NCBI RefSeq assembly: GCF_023151555.2
Contig: NZ_CP100425.1
Coordinates: 3,162,001 to 3,226,000 of the forward strand
Length of the DNA stretch: 64,000 nt
Source: Photobacterium sp. CCB-ST2H9
GTDB taxonomy: Bacteria; Pseudomonadota; Gammaproteobacteria; Enterobacterales; Vibrionaceae
Reading direction: 5' to 3'
In this document: in pieces, positions 51,339 to 60,570 of the stretch
Layout: each line of letters starts with the position of its first letter
How positions within the stretch are numbered: the stretch's first letter is position 1
Translations under genes and position numbers: made by a program
The notes under the pieces: model-generated
Database searches by the model: none
What the model was told of the DNA's origin: nothing
The model's input: only the letters and a program-made list of their open reading frames with translations

Positions 51339-54300
51339 AACTGCTTCGGCAGGTTAAAGTGCGTGAACAGAGATTTATCCAGCGTCTGGCCGGAATCACG
51401 CAAGGTGTAATCCAGCACGATATTGTTCTCACTGATCCTGTAATTCAGCTTGCGCACCAGACGGCTCGCCGTCGCGCTGCTGTCCCCGTCAAACAGTGCC
51501 CGGAACAGCGCCCACTGCCCGGTGTACGATTGTGTCGCCACCCGGTTATCGCCTTTATAGAAATTCGCGCTCAGATACCCGTCGACCCCGGTGGTCGGCC
51601 AGTCCACCTCACGCCAGACCCGTGGGCCGTGTTTGTAAGTGAACACGCTTTCGGCTTCGCGCAGCTGAAACTCGGTGACATCCGTGCTCATCGAGCTGGC
51701 TTTCAGACTCAGTTTCAGCGCCAGTTCCTGACCGGTCGGGCCAAAGAACGTTTTGCTCAGTTTCTGTGCCCGTTGCAGCTGCTGACGGCTGTTCTGGCTG
51801 ATCGGCAGCATCTCGCCATCCACTTCGTGCAGCTTCAGAGCGCCGTTATCCCAGTAGACAAACGGCTTGAGGAACTGATCCACGAACTGCTCCACCCGAC
51901 CCTGCGGTTTGAAGAACAGCGCAAAATCGTTCAGATTCACTTCGCCACGCCCCTGCAGTGCGAACGGGAAGCGGCCTTCAATGGCAGCCACATAGAACTG
52001 ATACACCTGTTCGTCCCACTGCTTGTTCAGGTAACCCGCGCTGCCGGTCACCACCTGATGCCACGCCTGAGCGCTGATGTTTTTGGTCCACTCGGCAACT
52101 GGTCCCGGTGCTTTGCTGCCCAGTCGCTGGAAGGCCACAATCGCATCCTGACTGCCTTCCGCATGCGCCAGTGCATAACCGTGGAATGCCTTGCCCGGAT
52201 TGGCACTGGACAGCGCCGAGTCATAGTAGGTGTTGAGCCCGTCAAACTGTTCAATCAGACCATCGAGCGGCACGGCATCCCCGGCTTTACCGCTGCCGTT
52301 GACATAATTGGCAAACGACAGGAAAGCCTCATTCACCACAAACGATGGCTGCAGACGCAGCAGCTTCTCACCGACGGCACGGTTGAGTTTGTCCGCCTTA
52401 CGCAGACCTTTGGCCGCCTTCTTCAGCCCCAGCTGACTGGCCACCCGCGCATTGCCTTTGGTATCAGGCTGCTCTTCAACGGCCAGCGTGGTATTCACCA
52501 CCACAGCATCCAGCACATCCAGAACCGGGCTGGTCGCCGGTTCACGCGCACTGCGAAGCGCGTAGGCGAATTCCACCGGGCTGTTGAACTGGCGGATATG
52601 GATGTTGTTGATCAGATCTTTCCAGTAATAGATGTAATCTGCGAAATAGAGTCGCTGAATCTGTTTGCTCAGATCGGTCAGCTCTGTGATTGACGCACCG
52701 GACATATCCCCCTGAATCGCTTTGAACTCGCTCAGTTGCCGACGCAGCAGCTCAGACTTGGCGCTCAGATCGATCTGGCTGTATCCCTGTTTGGTAAAGA
52801 TTTCCGGGATCAGATAACCGTGAAAACCGTCAGAGAAAGCGAACATGCTGTCGAATTTCTCTCCCAGCTGGCGGCGGATATCCACCTGAGCACGGTATTC
52901 CGGCAGGCTTTTAATCCGGGCATAGATCAGGCGCTCAGGCGACAGCCCTTCCAGATTATTGGTCGCGACGGCAATCAGCTCATCGTTCGGTGCCAGACGC
53001 TGGTCGTAATCACTGTTGAACAGATCTTCAATCAGCAGAGACAGCGTATTGATATCGTCTGAAGACACATTGCCCTGATCTTTCAGGTTATCCAGCAGAT
53101 AGGTCTGCATGCCCTCAATATCGAGCTGCTGACGGTCAAACAGCATCTGGTAGTAACGCAGGATCTCAAAAATTTTGCTCGGGTTGCCGAGGTTGACGTA
53201 GACATACAGCTCGCTGCTGATCAGCTCTTCCAGCTTCGGCAGCAGGATCAGGTTCAGCTGCTCCTGATAGGTCCGGTAAATACGGGCCGCAGTATCGCCC
53301 TGTTTGATACTGACCCGCTGATACCAGGCTTTCGGCTGGATGCCTTCTACGGCCACCGTCCGCAGTTCATTCAGCACAGCGATCATATCCGCCATGGCGT
53401 AGTTCTTTTCCAGACGCTGCAGGTCACTGCCGTATAAACGCAGCTGAGTCATCGCGTCGGCGCGCCACCGCTCATCCTGATTCCAGTTGTCTTTCAGGAC
53501 CAGACTCGCCGCAGACAACACGCCGACGACAGCCACAACGGCCAGTGAACGGAACGCCAGATAACCGGTATGACGCCATTCATTCACCCCGGTAATAGTT
53601 CTCTCCGGCAAAATCACATTCCGGAACAGGCGCGAGGTAAAGAAACTGCGACGGCCCGGCAGCTGCTCCCGGGTGCTCTGCGAGTTGAACTCGGCACGTT
53701 CGGCCACTACCTGAGTCAGCAGGTCGTGTTCCGACCCTTTCTGTCCGGATGAAAGCAGGTAAGCACCGCGAATCCAGACCGCTTCACGCACCCGGTTCTC
53801 ACGGCCGATGTCGGTCAGCAGTTCATTGACCCGCTCAAAGAAAATCCGCAGCTGATAAGGCAGCGCAATCACGGAACCGGACTTCTCGCTGCTGATATTC
53901 CGCAGCAGTTCAAACTGCTGTTCCGCCAGCGTTTTCAGCAGCGCTTTGCCTTGCAGTTCAAAATCATGCTTGTTGTAACGACGATCGGCATCGCAGGCGA
54001 ATGTCACGCCAAACGGGTTCTCAACATCACAGCCGGAAAATCCTTCGAAGAATTCGATAAAGTCGGCAATCGCGTCCGCTTTGGAAAAGACACTGTAGAC
54101 CGGCAAATGAATGTTGAGCGCGCCGCCCATCGACAGCGCCGCTTCCTGATAAATACTGGCCAGCTTCTGACGGGCTTTGCGGTCCCCTTTAAGCAGACGG
54201 TCGCAGCCAATCACGGTTACGATCCCGTTCAGTCCCTGACGGGGCCGGTACTTCAGCAATTGCTGAGCCAGCACCTGCCACAAAGCTTCATCAACCCCTT

Positions 54301-54790
54301 CGCTGTCGAAAATGCGGTGACCGGCTTCGATCACCACCGCATGGTCGTTACTCCAGAACCGCAGATACTGCTCGGTATCGCTGTCTTCCAGATGACGCTC
54401 CGTCACCGGCTCAAAACCGTTTTGCAGCAGCATGGCGCTTTTGGCGTCTTTCTCACCGCCCAGCAACAGATACCACGGCAGGCTGTACACACTTTCCAGC
54501 TTATTCCGGCCGTGGCCGCGAATTTTCTTCGTCGCCAGGCTGAAGAGTTGCTGGATCACGCTGGTGTCCTGTTTCAGCAGCACCTGCTGGTCGTGCAGCG
54601 CCTGATCCTGCGGTACATTGCGGGCCTGTTTCCACCACCAGAAGCTCACCAGCCCGATCCCCAGGAAGGTCACCGCCAGGGCGACCCACTTCAGCCACTG
54701 CGGTGCCGTCTCCGGCAGCCACAGCCAGAGCGCAGTGCACACGGCAACCATCACGACAGCCAGTATCAATGCGAGTATTTTCTTGATCAT
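51335..54790 (-). CDS. tssM: Type VI secretion inner-membrane protein TssM (IcmF/VasK)
   Basis: TssM spans the periplasm and joins TssL to the outer-membrane lipoprotein TssJ, forming the membrane complex. The 1151-residue length is typical. Two membrane segments lie at the N-terminus (about 3-25 and 33-53) and a third near residue 415 (SLAVVAVVGVLSAASLVL). A large periplasmic region follows. The cytoplasmic P-loop position reads GGEKDAKS (111-118), so the Walker A glycine before the lysine is Ala. It starts one base after tssL ends. Confidence 0.95.
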   Translation of the reverse strand: MIKKILALILAVVMVAVCTALWLWLPETAPQWLKWVALAVTFLGIGLVSFWWWKQARNVPQDQALHDQQVLLKQDTSVIQQLFSLATKKIRGHGRNKLESVYSLPWYLLLGGEKDAKSAMLLQNGFEPVTERHLEDSDTEQYLRFWSNDHAVVIEAGHRIFDSEGVDEALWQVLAQQLLKYRPRQGLNGIVTVIGCDRLLKGDRKARQKLASIYQEAALSMGGALNIHLPVYSVFSKADAIADFIEFFEGFSGCDVENPFGVTFACDADRRYNKHDFELQGKALLKTLAEQQFELLRNISSEKSGSVIALPYQLRIFFERVNELLTDIGRENRVREAVWIRGAYLLSSGQKGSEHDLLTQVVAERAEFNSQSTREQLPGRRSFFTSRLFRNVILPERTITGVNEWRHTGYLAFRSLAVVAVVGVLSAASLVLKDNWNQDERWRADAMTQLRLYGSDLQRLEKNYAMADMIAVLNELRTVAVEGIQPKAWYQRVSIKQGDTAARIYRTYQEQLNLILLPKLEELISSELYVYVNLGNPSKIFEILRYYQMLFDRQQLDIEGMQTYLLDNLKDQGNVSSDDINTLSLLIEDLFNSDYDQRLAPNDELIAVATNNLEGLSPERLIYARIKSLPEYRAQVDIRRQLGEKFDSMFAFSDGFHGYLIPEIFTKQGYSQIDLSAKSELLRRQLSEFKAIQGDMSGASITELTDLSKQIQRLYFADYIYYWKDLINNIHIRQFNSPVEFAYALRSAREPATSPVLDVLDAVVVNTTLAVEEQPDTKGNARVASQLGLKKAAKGLRKADKLNRAVGEKLLRLQPSFVVNEAFLSFANYVNGSGKAGDAVPLDGLIEQFDGLNTYYDSALSSANPGKAFHGYALAHAEGSQDAIVAFQRLGSKAPGPVAEWTKNISAQAWHQVVTGSAGYLNKQWDEQVYQFYVAAIEGRFPFALQGRGEVNLNDFALFFKPQGRVEQFVDQFLKPFVYWDNGALKLHEVDGEMLPISQNSRQQLQRAQKLSKTFFGPTGQELALKLSLKASSMSTDVTEFQLREAESVFTYKHGPRVWREVDWPTTGVDGYLSANFYKGDNRVATQSYTGQWALFRALFDGDSSATASRLVRKLNYRISENNIVLDYTLRDSGQTLDKSLFTHFNLPKQL

Positions 54791-54791
54791 C

Positions 54792-55934
54792 TTATTTCTG
54801 CGCTCTTCTTATCGTCGCGTTGAGATCCAGGCGAACATTGAGCTCATTCTTCAGCTTACGGATCGCCGCCAGATTGTCGCCGGCGCGAATGAACAGCTCG
54901 ATGCCGTGAGATGTTTCGCGGGTAAACGAATCGTATCCGCCCTGTTTCAGCTCGGATGCAAGACGCACCGCATCATCCGCACGGGAAAACACCGCCAGCA
55001 CAATTTCCCACTGCTGGGCCGTCTCTTTCTCCGGTTTGGCGGCACTGGCCGTCAGATCCGGCGGGGCACGGCCAATGTCTTCATCCGTACTGAGATAAAC
55101 CAGTTCCTGTTCCGACCGCTTGAGATTCACGCCGGACATATCAATGGTGCTGAACTGCTCCAGAATTGGCTGGCTGCGGTTGTAGTACCAGTATTCGGAC
55201 GCACCATAGCCCGCCGCAGCAATCAGCGTCGCCAGTCCCAGGGTTTTCCCCATGCTCAGCATGCGCCATGGCTGTTTGCCTTCGAGCAGCTCCGGCGTCC
55301 GGGGCACCGGCAGCGCACTTTCACTGCGGTAATGACGGATCAGGGCATACACGTCAGATTTGATTTCGTGCAGCGGACTTTCGTCATCATGACGGTAACG
55401 GCCTTTGAAACCGAGCATCAGCAACACGTACTGCAACTCGATAAAATCAACCAGTTTGCCCGGTTGCTGACTGGCTTTTTCCAGCAGCGCGAAAAAGGCT
55501 TCCCCGCCATTGCGCTGGGAAAACACTTTGCTGAGCAGCGAATGATTCTCCCAGCGTGCCCGCTCTCCCCACGAGGTGTAGAGAATGGCCTCATCAAAGG
55601 CGGCGCAGAGCACAAAGCAGCTTTTATCAATGATGCTCGGGTGATATTCCAGATACAGCCCGCGCTGACGGAACAGCGCAATGGCATCCAGCAGTTTCTG
55701 ACGGAACCGGTCGATATCGCGCGGCGAACCCTGACGCGGTACCGTCACCAGAATTCCCAGCAGCTCCGTCGCAGCATTGAGTAACGGGCTGCCGTACACC
55801 GCAAAGCTTTCAATCAGACGTTCCGTGCCAGAGATGTCTGCCTGACTGGTTTTGGCCACGCGCTGCGTTCGTGCCGGATTGTCCGCGACGCGGCGGATCT
55901 GAACCGTGGGTTCTTCGTTAAAAAGTCCTGCCAC
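54792..55934 (-). CDS. tssL: Type VI secretion protein TssL (DotU) with C-terminal SPOR domain
   Basis: TssL is the DotU-like inner-membrane partner of TssM. The 380-residue protein has the cytoplasmic DotU domain (about 35-215, with AAFDEAILYTSWGERARWEN), one membrane span at 228-249 and a periplasmic C-terminal domain. Residues about 305-380 (QQWEIVLAVFSRADDAVRLA) look like a SPOR peptidoglycan-binding repeat. This domain would anchor the complex to the cell wall in place of the OmpA domain of other TssL proteins. Confidence 0.92.
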   Translation of the reverse strand: MAGLFNEEPTVQIRRVADNPARTQRVAKTSQADISGTERLIESFAVYGSPLLNAATELLGILVTVPRQGSPRDIDRFRQKLLDAIALFRQRGLYLEYHPSIIDKSCFVLCAAFDEAILYTSWGERARWENHSLLSKVFSQRNGGEAFFALLEKASQQPGKLVDFIELQYVLLMLGFKGRYRHDDESPLHEIKSDVYALIRHYRSESALPVPRTPELLEGKQPWRMLSMGKTLGLATLIAAAGYGASEYWYYNRSQPILEQFSTIDMSGVNLKRSEQELVYLSTDEDIGRAPPDLTASAAKPEKETAQQWEIVLAVFSRADDAVRLASELKQGGYDSFTRETSHGIELFIRAGDNLAAIRKLKNELNVRLDLNATIRRAQK

Positions 55935-55940
55935 AACGAC

Positions 55941-57257
55941 CTACCTGATCACATGAAATTCAACGTGGATGTCTTCAATGCGCTCGTCGATATGGAGCGC
56001 AATCGCTTCATCTTTTTTGACCAGCGACTGCCACAGTTCCGACTTGGTATCGACTTCAAAATAAGCCGCATCATGACGGGACTTCAGCTCAGACGGCGCG
56101 TACGGCAAATGACGCAGTGCCACCCCGGATAAGGCGTTACGCACCAGACCGGCAATGTCACTGTTTCCGGCCAGTTTGGTGGCTCGGGGAAACTCTTCGC
56201 CCAGCCGCGCGGCACCGATCGACGACGTCGCCACCAGAATAAAGCGTCCCTGATGGTACAGACTGCGGTCCTGAACCAGGGTTCGCAGCAGACGTCGGGT
56301 TACGAACAGCTGACGATCCCACTTCAGCGTGGTCACGTTATCAATCTGTACTTCGCGCAGCAGCACCAGTAATTCCGAAAAAACCGCAGAGAAAATCCCG
56401 TAGAGATCATGCTGATTCCAGAGCGGAAACGACTTCGGCATCTTGCCTTCCAGCCCCTGCATCTGCCCGGCCATCGACGCGCATTCCAGATACAGATGAC
56501 GGGTCAGCAGCGTGCCGTCGCTGTTCCACTGCTCCAGCTTCGGCATCCAGGTGCCCAGCACCTGCAGCCACAGGTAATCACGCATCAGCGCCTGATAACT
56601 CTTACTGCTGGTTTCTGCCTGCAAGCGGGCCGAAATCGCCCGCGCCCGGTACTGCACCTGTGCAAACACGTCGGCGACGCAGTCTTTCAGATAGCTGGAC
56701 ACCCCAAAGTGCAGACTCTGCGGAATGAAGGCCTGATTCAGCACCACGGCCCCTTCCGATTTGTGTTCACTGATTTCCGCGACCGCAATCAGGGTGTAAT
56801 CCTGCAGCTCATCGCCTTCCAGCTTGAGTTCGATATTCAGGGTCGCCAGTTCAAGCGGCACCGGATCGCTGTGCTCACGGCTGGTATCAAACACCGGATG
56901 TTCGCTGGCACTGTGGCGCAGGCGGCGGTCCTCACCGACATCGACCGCACCGGGACGCGTCACCGGCAGGGCCAGATAAACTTTTTTGTGGCTGGTATTT
57001 TTGGCGACATCGAGGACCAGCGACTGCTGAATATCAAACGGAGTCCCGTCCGGGAAAATGCCGCGCGCACGGCGCACCGAAACCTTCCCGATGCTCAGCA
57101 GCGACCGGTCCAGCGCCAGTTGTGTCAGACCAAAAGACTGCGGGCTGATCTGCCCGGCAAACTCACGGGCAAAATGCTCGATATAGCGCTCTTGCTGCTG
57201 AAAATGTTGCGGAGAAAGGAACATCCCCTCACTCCAGACGACTTTATTGTTATCCAT
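55941..57257 (-). CDS. tssK: Type VI secretion baseplate protein TssK
   Basis: TssK trimers connect the baseplate to the TssL-TssM membrane complex. The 438-residue length is normal (about 445). The conserved N-terminal motif VVWSEGMFLSPQHFQQQERY and the middle and C-terminal domains (GLVRNALSGVALRHLPYAPS) match the family. It overlaps tssJ by one base and precedes tssL by 6. Confidence 0.95.
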   Translation of the reverse strand: MDNNKVVWSEGMFLSPQHFQQQERYIEHFAREFAGQISPQSFGLTQLALDRSLLSIGKVSVRRARGIFPDGTPFDIQQSLVLDVAKNTSHKKVYLALPVTRPGAVDVGEDRRLRHSASEHPVFDTSREHSDPVPLELATLNIELKLEGDELQDYTLIAVAEISEHKSEGAVVLNQAFIPQSLHFGVSSYLKDCVADVFAQVQYRARAISARLQAETSSKSYQALMRDYLWLQVLGTWMPKLEQWNSDGTLLTRHLYLECASMAGQMQGLEGKMPKSFPLWNQHDLYGIFSAVFSELLVLLREVQIDNVTTLKWDRQLFVTRRLLRTLVQDRSLYHQGRFILVATSSIGAARLGEEFPRATKLAGNSDIAGLVRNALSGVALRHLPYAPSELKSRHDAAYFEVDTKSELWQSLVKKDEAIALHIDERIEDIHVEFHVIR

Positions 57258-57742
57258 TAGTCTTCCTCTTCACCCGATACAGACAGGTTGATGCCGTCAA
57301 TGTCGATGTTGATGGCCGCCGAGCTGACCACCAGCGGCTTGTAAATCACCTTGTTTTTCGCTTCACGGTAATCCGCAAATCCGGCAATCACGCCGATGTA
57401 TTTGGTTTCTGCGGCCAGCGGCAGCACTTCCTGACGACTTTCACCCTGCAAGACGCTGGACAGCTGACGCGTCAGCAACAGCTCCGCTTTCAGGACGCCC
57501 TGTTCATCGTTGTAAATCTGAAGGAAATCCGCCTGATTGAAGGCCTGGCTGTCGGTCAGCTGATACAGGCGCAACTCGACCGGTGACGGCTTGCCTTCCA
57601 CATTCGGGTTAATGTTTGACGCCGCCCGGATATTCACCACCAGCTGCGGCGCCGTCAGGTCCTCACTCCAGAGGCTGCATCCCGACACCATCAGGGACAG
57701 CAACATCAGGGGCAGCATCCGCAGGCTCAGCTTGCGCATCAT
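57257..57742 (-). CDS. tssJ: Type VI secretion outer-membrane lipoprotein TssJ
   Basis: TssJ is the outer-membrane anchor of the membrane complex, binding the C-terminal region of TssM. This 161-residue protein has a signal peptide with lipobox LMVSGC (cysteine 22) and a transthyretin-like beta sandwich (LVVNIRAASNINPN, SPVELRLYQLTDSQAFNQAD). Serine after the lipidated cysteine fits outer-membrane sorting. It overlaps the FHA gene by 4 bases. Confidence 0.94.
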   Translation of the reverse strand: MMRKLSLRMLPLMLLSLMVSGCSLWSEDLTAPQLVVNIRAASNINPNVEGKPSPVELRLYQLTDSQAFNQADFLQIYNDEQGVLKAELLLTRQLSSVLQGESRQEVLPLAAETKYIGVIAGFADYREAKNKVIYKPLVVSSAAINIDIDGINLSVSGEEED

Positions 57743-58671
57743 GATTTCTCTCCTTCCAGGTTGCGTTGCAGACGCAGTGCGTCCTGAAAATAGGCGTGGA
57801 ACTTCACCTGCCAGTCCCGGTTCTCGACCTGACGCGAAAAATAACGCTTGTACATCTCCCAGTACTTGGGTTTGCGCGGCCAGAAGCCGGAACCGGAGAG
57901 ATCGTCGAACATCGACTCCATTGCCTGCGGCGAGATATCCGCCAGCAAACGGGTCAGCGCCATTTCCAGCGCCTTATCGGTCTGTTGCTGCAAGCGTTGC
58001 TCATGCTGCCGGTATTCCGTCAGCGCATACTGAACCGGCTGCGGAGCAAACGGAGAAGCCTGCAATGCAGTCTGAGGCCATGCCGTCTGATAAATATCCT
58101 CGGCCAGCGAGTCGTCTTCTTCGGTCTGAAATTCCAGATCGAGACTGAGCCGCTGACGTTCCCGGGTGACATCCTCGCTCAGGAACGGATCGTCATCGAC
58201 GACGTCAAAATCCGAGCGGGTCAGTTCAGGCGCTTCCGGCTCAACCGCCTGAACCGGCGCAGCGGCAACCGGCTCTGTCCGGAACGGATCATCCCCAAAA
58301 GGAGACTGGGCTGCGGCCTCCTGTAACGGCTGTGCTTTGGCTTTTTCCGGAATAAAACACGACACCAGCAGGCGATAGCGGCCGATGTCCAGCACATCAC
58401 CATCACTGAGGGTGGACTGATTGCCTTTCCCCAGCGGCTCGTCTGAACCATTGATAAACACCCCGTTCGTGCTGTTGTCGGCAATCTGATAACCACGCGA
58501 CGTCTTGCGGATGATCGCGTGCGTCCCCGACACTTCCCGGGTGGCATCGCTGAGCTGCATCGTCGCGCCGAATGAACGGCCGATATCACCCCCTTCCTCA
58601 GGAAAAGCCTGATTCCACTGCGCAATACTTTCGCCGTCCGGAGAACTGATAATTCTGATTGATAGCGGCAT
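57739..58671 (-). CDS. Type VI secretion FHA-domain protein (TagH/Fha family)
   Basis: The N-terminal FHA domain, about 1-110, reads phosphothreonine. It has IGRS near 30, VSGTHAII near 48 and NSTNGVFIN at 67-75, the conserved loop residues. A long acidic linker follows. The C-terminal domain (LLADISPQAMESMFDD, then KPKYWEMYKRYF) is the TagH-type conserved part. In P. aeruginosa the Fha protein is phosphorylated by PpkA to start T6SS assembly, and here the kinase gene is in the same operon. The total is 310 residues. Confidence 0.9.
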   Translation of the reverse strand: MPLSIRIISSPDGESIAQWNQAFPEEGGDIGRSFGATMQLSDATREVSGTHAIIRKTSRGYQIADNSTNGVFINGSDEPLGKGNQSTLSDGDVLDIGRYRLLVSCFIPEKAKAQPLQEAAAQSPFGDDPFRTEPVAAAPVQAVEPEAPELTRSDFDVVDDDPFLSEDVTRERQRLSLDLEFQTEEDDSLAEDIYQTAWPQTALQASPFAPQPVQYALTEYRQHEQRLQQQTDKALEMALTRLLADISPQAMESMFDDLSGSGFWPRKPKYWEMYKRYFSRQVENRDWQVKFHAYFQDALRLQRNLEGEKS

Positions 58672-58705
58672 ATGATTTACCTTTGCTTTAATTCCGCGAC
58701 GCCGC

Positions 58706-59434
58706 TTAACGACACTGGCTGGCAGCGAGGTTAAACTCCGTCAGAAAACGGGGATACTGTTGAATAAATGCTTTGGAGAAGTAGACGCCCAGCGGCTGCG
58801 ACTTCACCCGGGTCCGGGTGATTGCCCGGTAACTGATGCCCATTTTCTGAATGGTCTGTTCAATCACGGCATCGTTGCCGAGGATGGCGCCAACATCGCC
58901 GTTGAGCATCAGTGCCAGCAGGGCTTCCGGTGTGCGCGGCTTTTTAGTGACCTGATAGCCATTCTTCTGCAGCCAGTACCATTTGTTGGAACCGAACAAC
59001 GCCGCCACTTCCACCTGCGACTTAAACATCGAACTGTTGAATTCGACGGAATCAGACAAAGAAAACCAGCTCCACTTCTGCTCAGCCAGCGGTTCAGAAG
59101 ACACCGCGTACTCATCGCGCTTGCTGTTATGGGACGCCAGGAAAAATCCGTGCTGAGAGCCGACTTCCGTTTGCAGCTGTGCCCGGTCCCAGGAAGTCAT
59201 CGTCAGTTGATAGGGCTGCGCCATCACACGCATCACACACTTCACTTTCTCGATCCCTGGCCCTTTCATCACGCCGTTTTCCTGATACTGGTAAGGGAAC
59301 CACGACTGCGTCGCCAGCAACAGCCGCTCCGGGCGGTTGTATGCCAGCGAGCCGGGACTGAATACACACAGACTGATCACTAACAGGTTGAACACACACA
59401 GCCCCATCAGGGTGCTCCAAAATCGGTCATTCAT
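58706..59434 (-). CDS. Extracytoplasmic solute-binding protein, family 3 (orphan)
   Basis: This 242-residue protein has a signal peptide (LLVISLCVFSPGSLA) and a family-3 binding fold: LLLATQSWFPYQYQENGVMK near the start and LMLNGDVGAILGNDAVIE near 180. It has no permease or ATPase genes beside it, so import is unlikely and ligand sensing is more likely. It overlaps the upstream binding-protein gene by 4 bases and precedes the FHA gene by 34, as part of the sensor half of the operon. Confidence 0.8.
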   Translation of the reverse strand: MNDRFWSTLMGLCVFNLLVISLCVFSPGSLAYNRPERLLLATQSWFPYQYQENGVMKGPGIEKVKCVMRVMAQPYQLTMTSWDRAQLQTEVGSQHGFFLASHNSKRDEYAVSSEPLAEQKWSWFSLSDSVEFNSSMFKSQVEVAALFGSNKWYWLQKNGYQVTKKPRTPEALLALMLNGDVGAILGNDAVIEQTIQKMGISYRAITRTRVKSQPLGVYFSKAFIQQYPRFLTEFNLAASQCR

Positions 59435-60570
59435 GGCTGCGGATTCTCCATACTCATGCCAGCTGCCCGCACGCTGCTGCCGTCGCGGGCGTAGATATCA
59501 CTCGCCATTTCAATCAGGACAAAGGGCACCGGTGTCTGGACCCGTTCCGCCTGTCTGAAACTGATCGAAATGTCCGGCGGTGACAGAACACCGACCGGCA
59601 ACGCAGCAGGCTGTGTGTGATCCCGAAGAATGCGGATCCCGTACAGCGCGGCCTGATGCGCATTGTTTTCAAACCCGACGCCCACGGACATCAGGGCGCT
59701 CTGCGCCGAACCGTTCACCGCATCCGGCACCGCCGTCAGCAGGGGTAAGCCCCCGGAATGAGCGTTGATCTCACCGATCCGCTCCAGCAGGCTCGAACTG
59801 CCGGTCAGCCACAGCAGCGATTGCGCCAGGTGTTCGTCCTGTTTTCTCATGTCGGCTACCTGTTTTTTCAGGACTTTTTCCAGCCCCTGTTCAGGGTGAC
59901 TTTCATCCACCTCAATCGGGAACACCCGGACGCCCCGGCGTTCGGCTTCCGTTTTCAGCGGCAGATACTGAGTCAGATAGGCGCTGGTGTTCGCGCTGGC
60001 GTACAGCACGCCAATCTGGGTCAGCTGAGGACGAAAACGGCGCAAAAAGCTGAACGTGATATCCGCGGGCAAATTGAGCGACGTAAACGCAAAGTTGTTC
60101 CCGCTGCTGGCATACCCGTCGGACAGACCGAGCAATACCGGATCTTTCGCGTTCACCGAAACCACCGGCAATTTGCCTCCGGCATAGACTCGGTACAGGG
60201 ACGCAGTGGCCTGGGAGCCAACACTGTAAATCAGGCTGGCTTCCTGCTCCGCGCGCTTCGTCCAGTGTTCCAGTTCTGATGGCTCCTGCGGCAACACAAA
60301 CACCCGGAACGAGGCGCTGGGCAGGTCACGGCGAAACGTCGTCAGTAAGGAAGACAGTGCGGTGTCATAAGCGCTGGCCTTGCGCGACATCAGCACCCAT
60401 ACCTGCGGATGCGCACCGCGCGGTGTGAACGTGACCGAATCGGCTCCGGCTTCAATCTCCCAGCGCTGCTGATGTTGCTCACTCAGCTGCTCACCCAGCC
60501 ACTGCGGCCACTGGGCCCACCCCAACGCGGAAAACAACATCCCGGCGATCAAAATCAGCGGTCTGATCAT
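59431..60570 (-). CDS. Periplasmic substrate-binding protein, ABC_sub_bind-like (orphan)
   Basis: This 379-residue protein has a signal peptide (LILIAGMLFSALGWAQ). Its two-lobed binding fold is similar to the tryptophan/ABC substrate-binding family PF04392: RPQLTQIGVLYASANTSAYL, then GVRVFPIEVDESHPEQGLEK, and later ALYGIRILRDHTQPAALPVG. No transporter partner is present. It overlaps both neighbours by 4 bases. Its role is probably to recognise a ligand for the MFS/sensor protein. The ligand is unknown. Confidence 0.78.
   Translation of the reverse strand: MIRPLILIAGMLFSALGWAQWPQWLGEQLSEQHQQRWEIEAGADSVTFTPRGAHPQVWVLMSRKASAYDTALSSLLTTFRRDLPSASFRVFVLPQEPSELEHWTKRAEQEASLIYSVGSQATASLYRVYAGGKLPVVSVNAKDPVLLGLSDGYASSGNNFAFTSLNLPADITFSFLRRFRPQLTQIGVLYASANTSAYLTQYLPLKTEAERRGVRVFPIEVDESHPEQGLEKVLKKQVADMRKQDEHLAQSLLWLTGSSSLLERIGEINAHSGGLPLLTAVPDAVNGSAQSALMSVGVGFENNAHQAALYGIRILRDHTQPAALPVGVLSPPDISISFRQAERVQTPVPFVLIEMASDIYARDGSSVRAAGMSMENPQP

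Noticed and set aside
51185..52693. A 502-codon plus-strand frame
   Set aside because: It is antisense to tssM and the kinase gene; its composition (rich in His, Gln, Arg) is typical of shadow frames.
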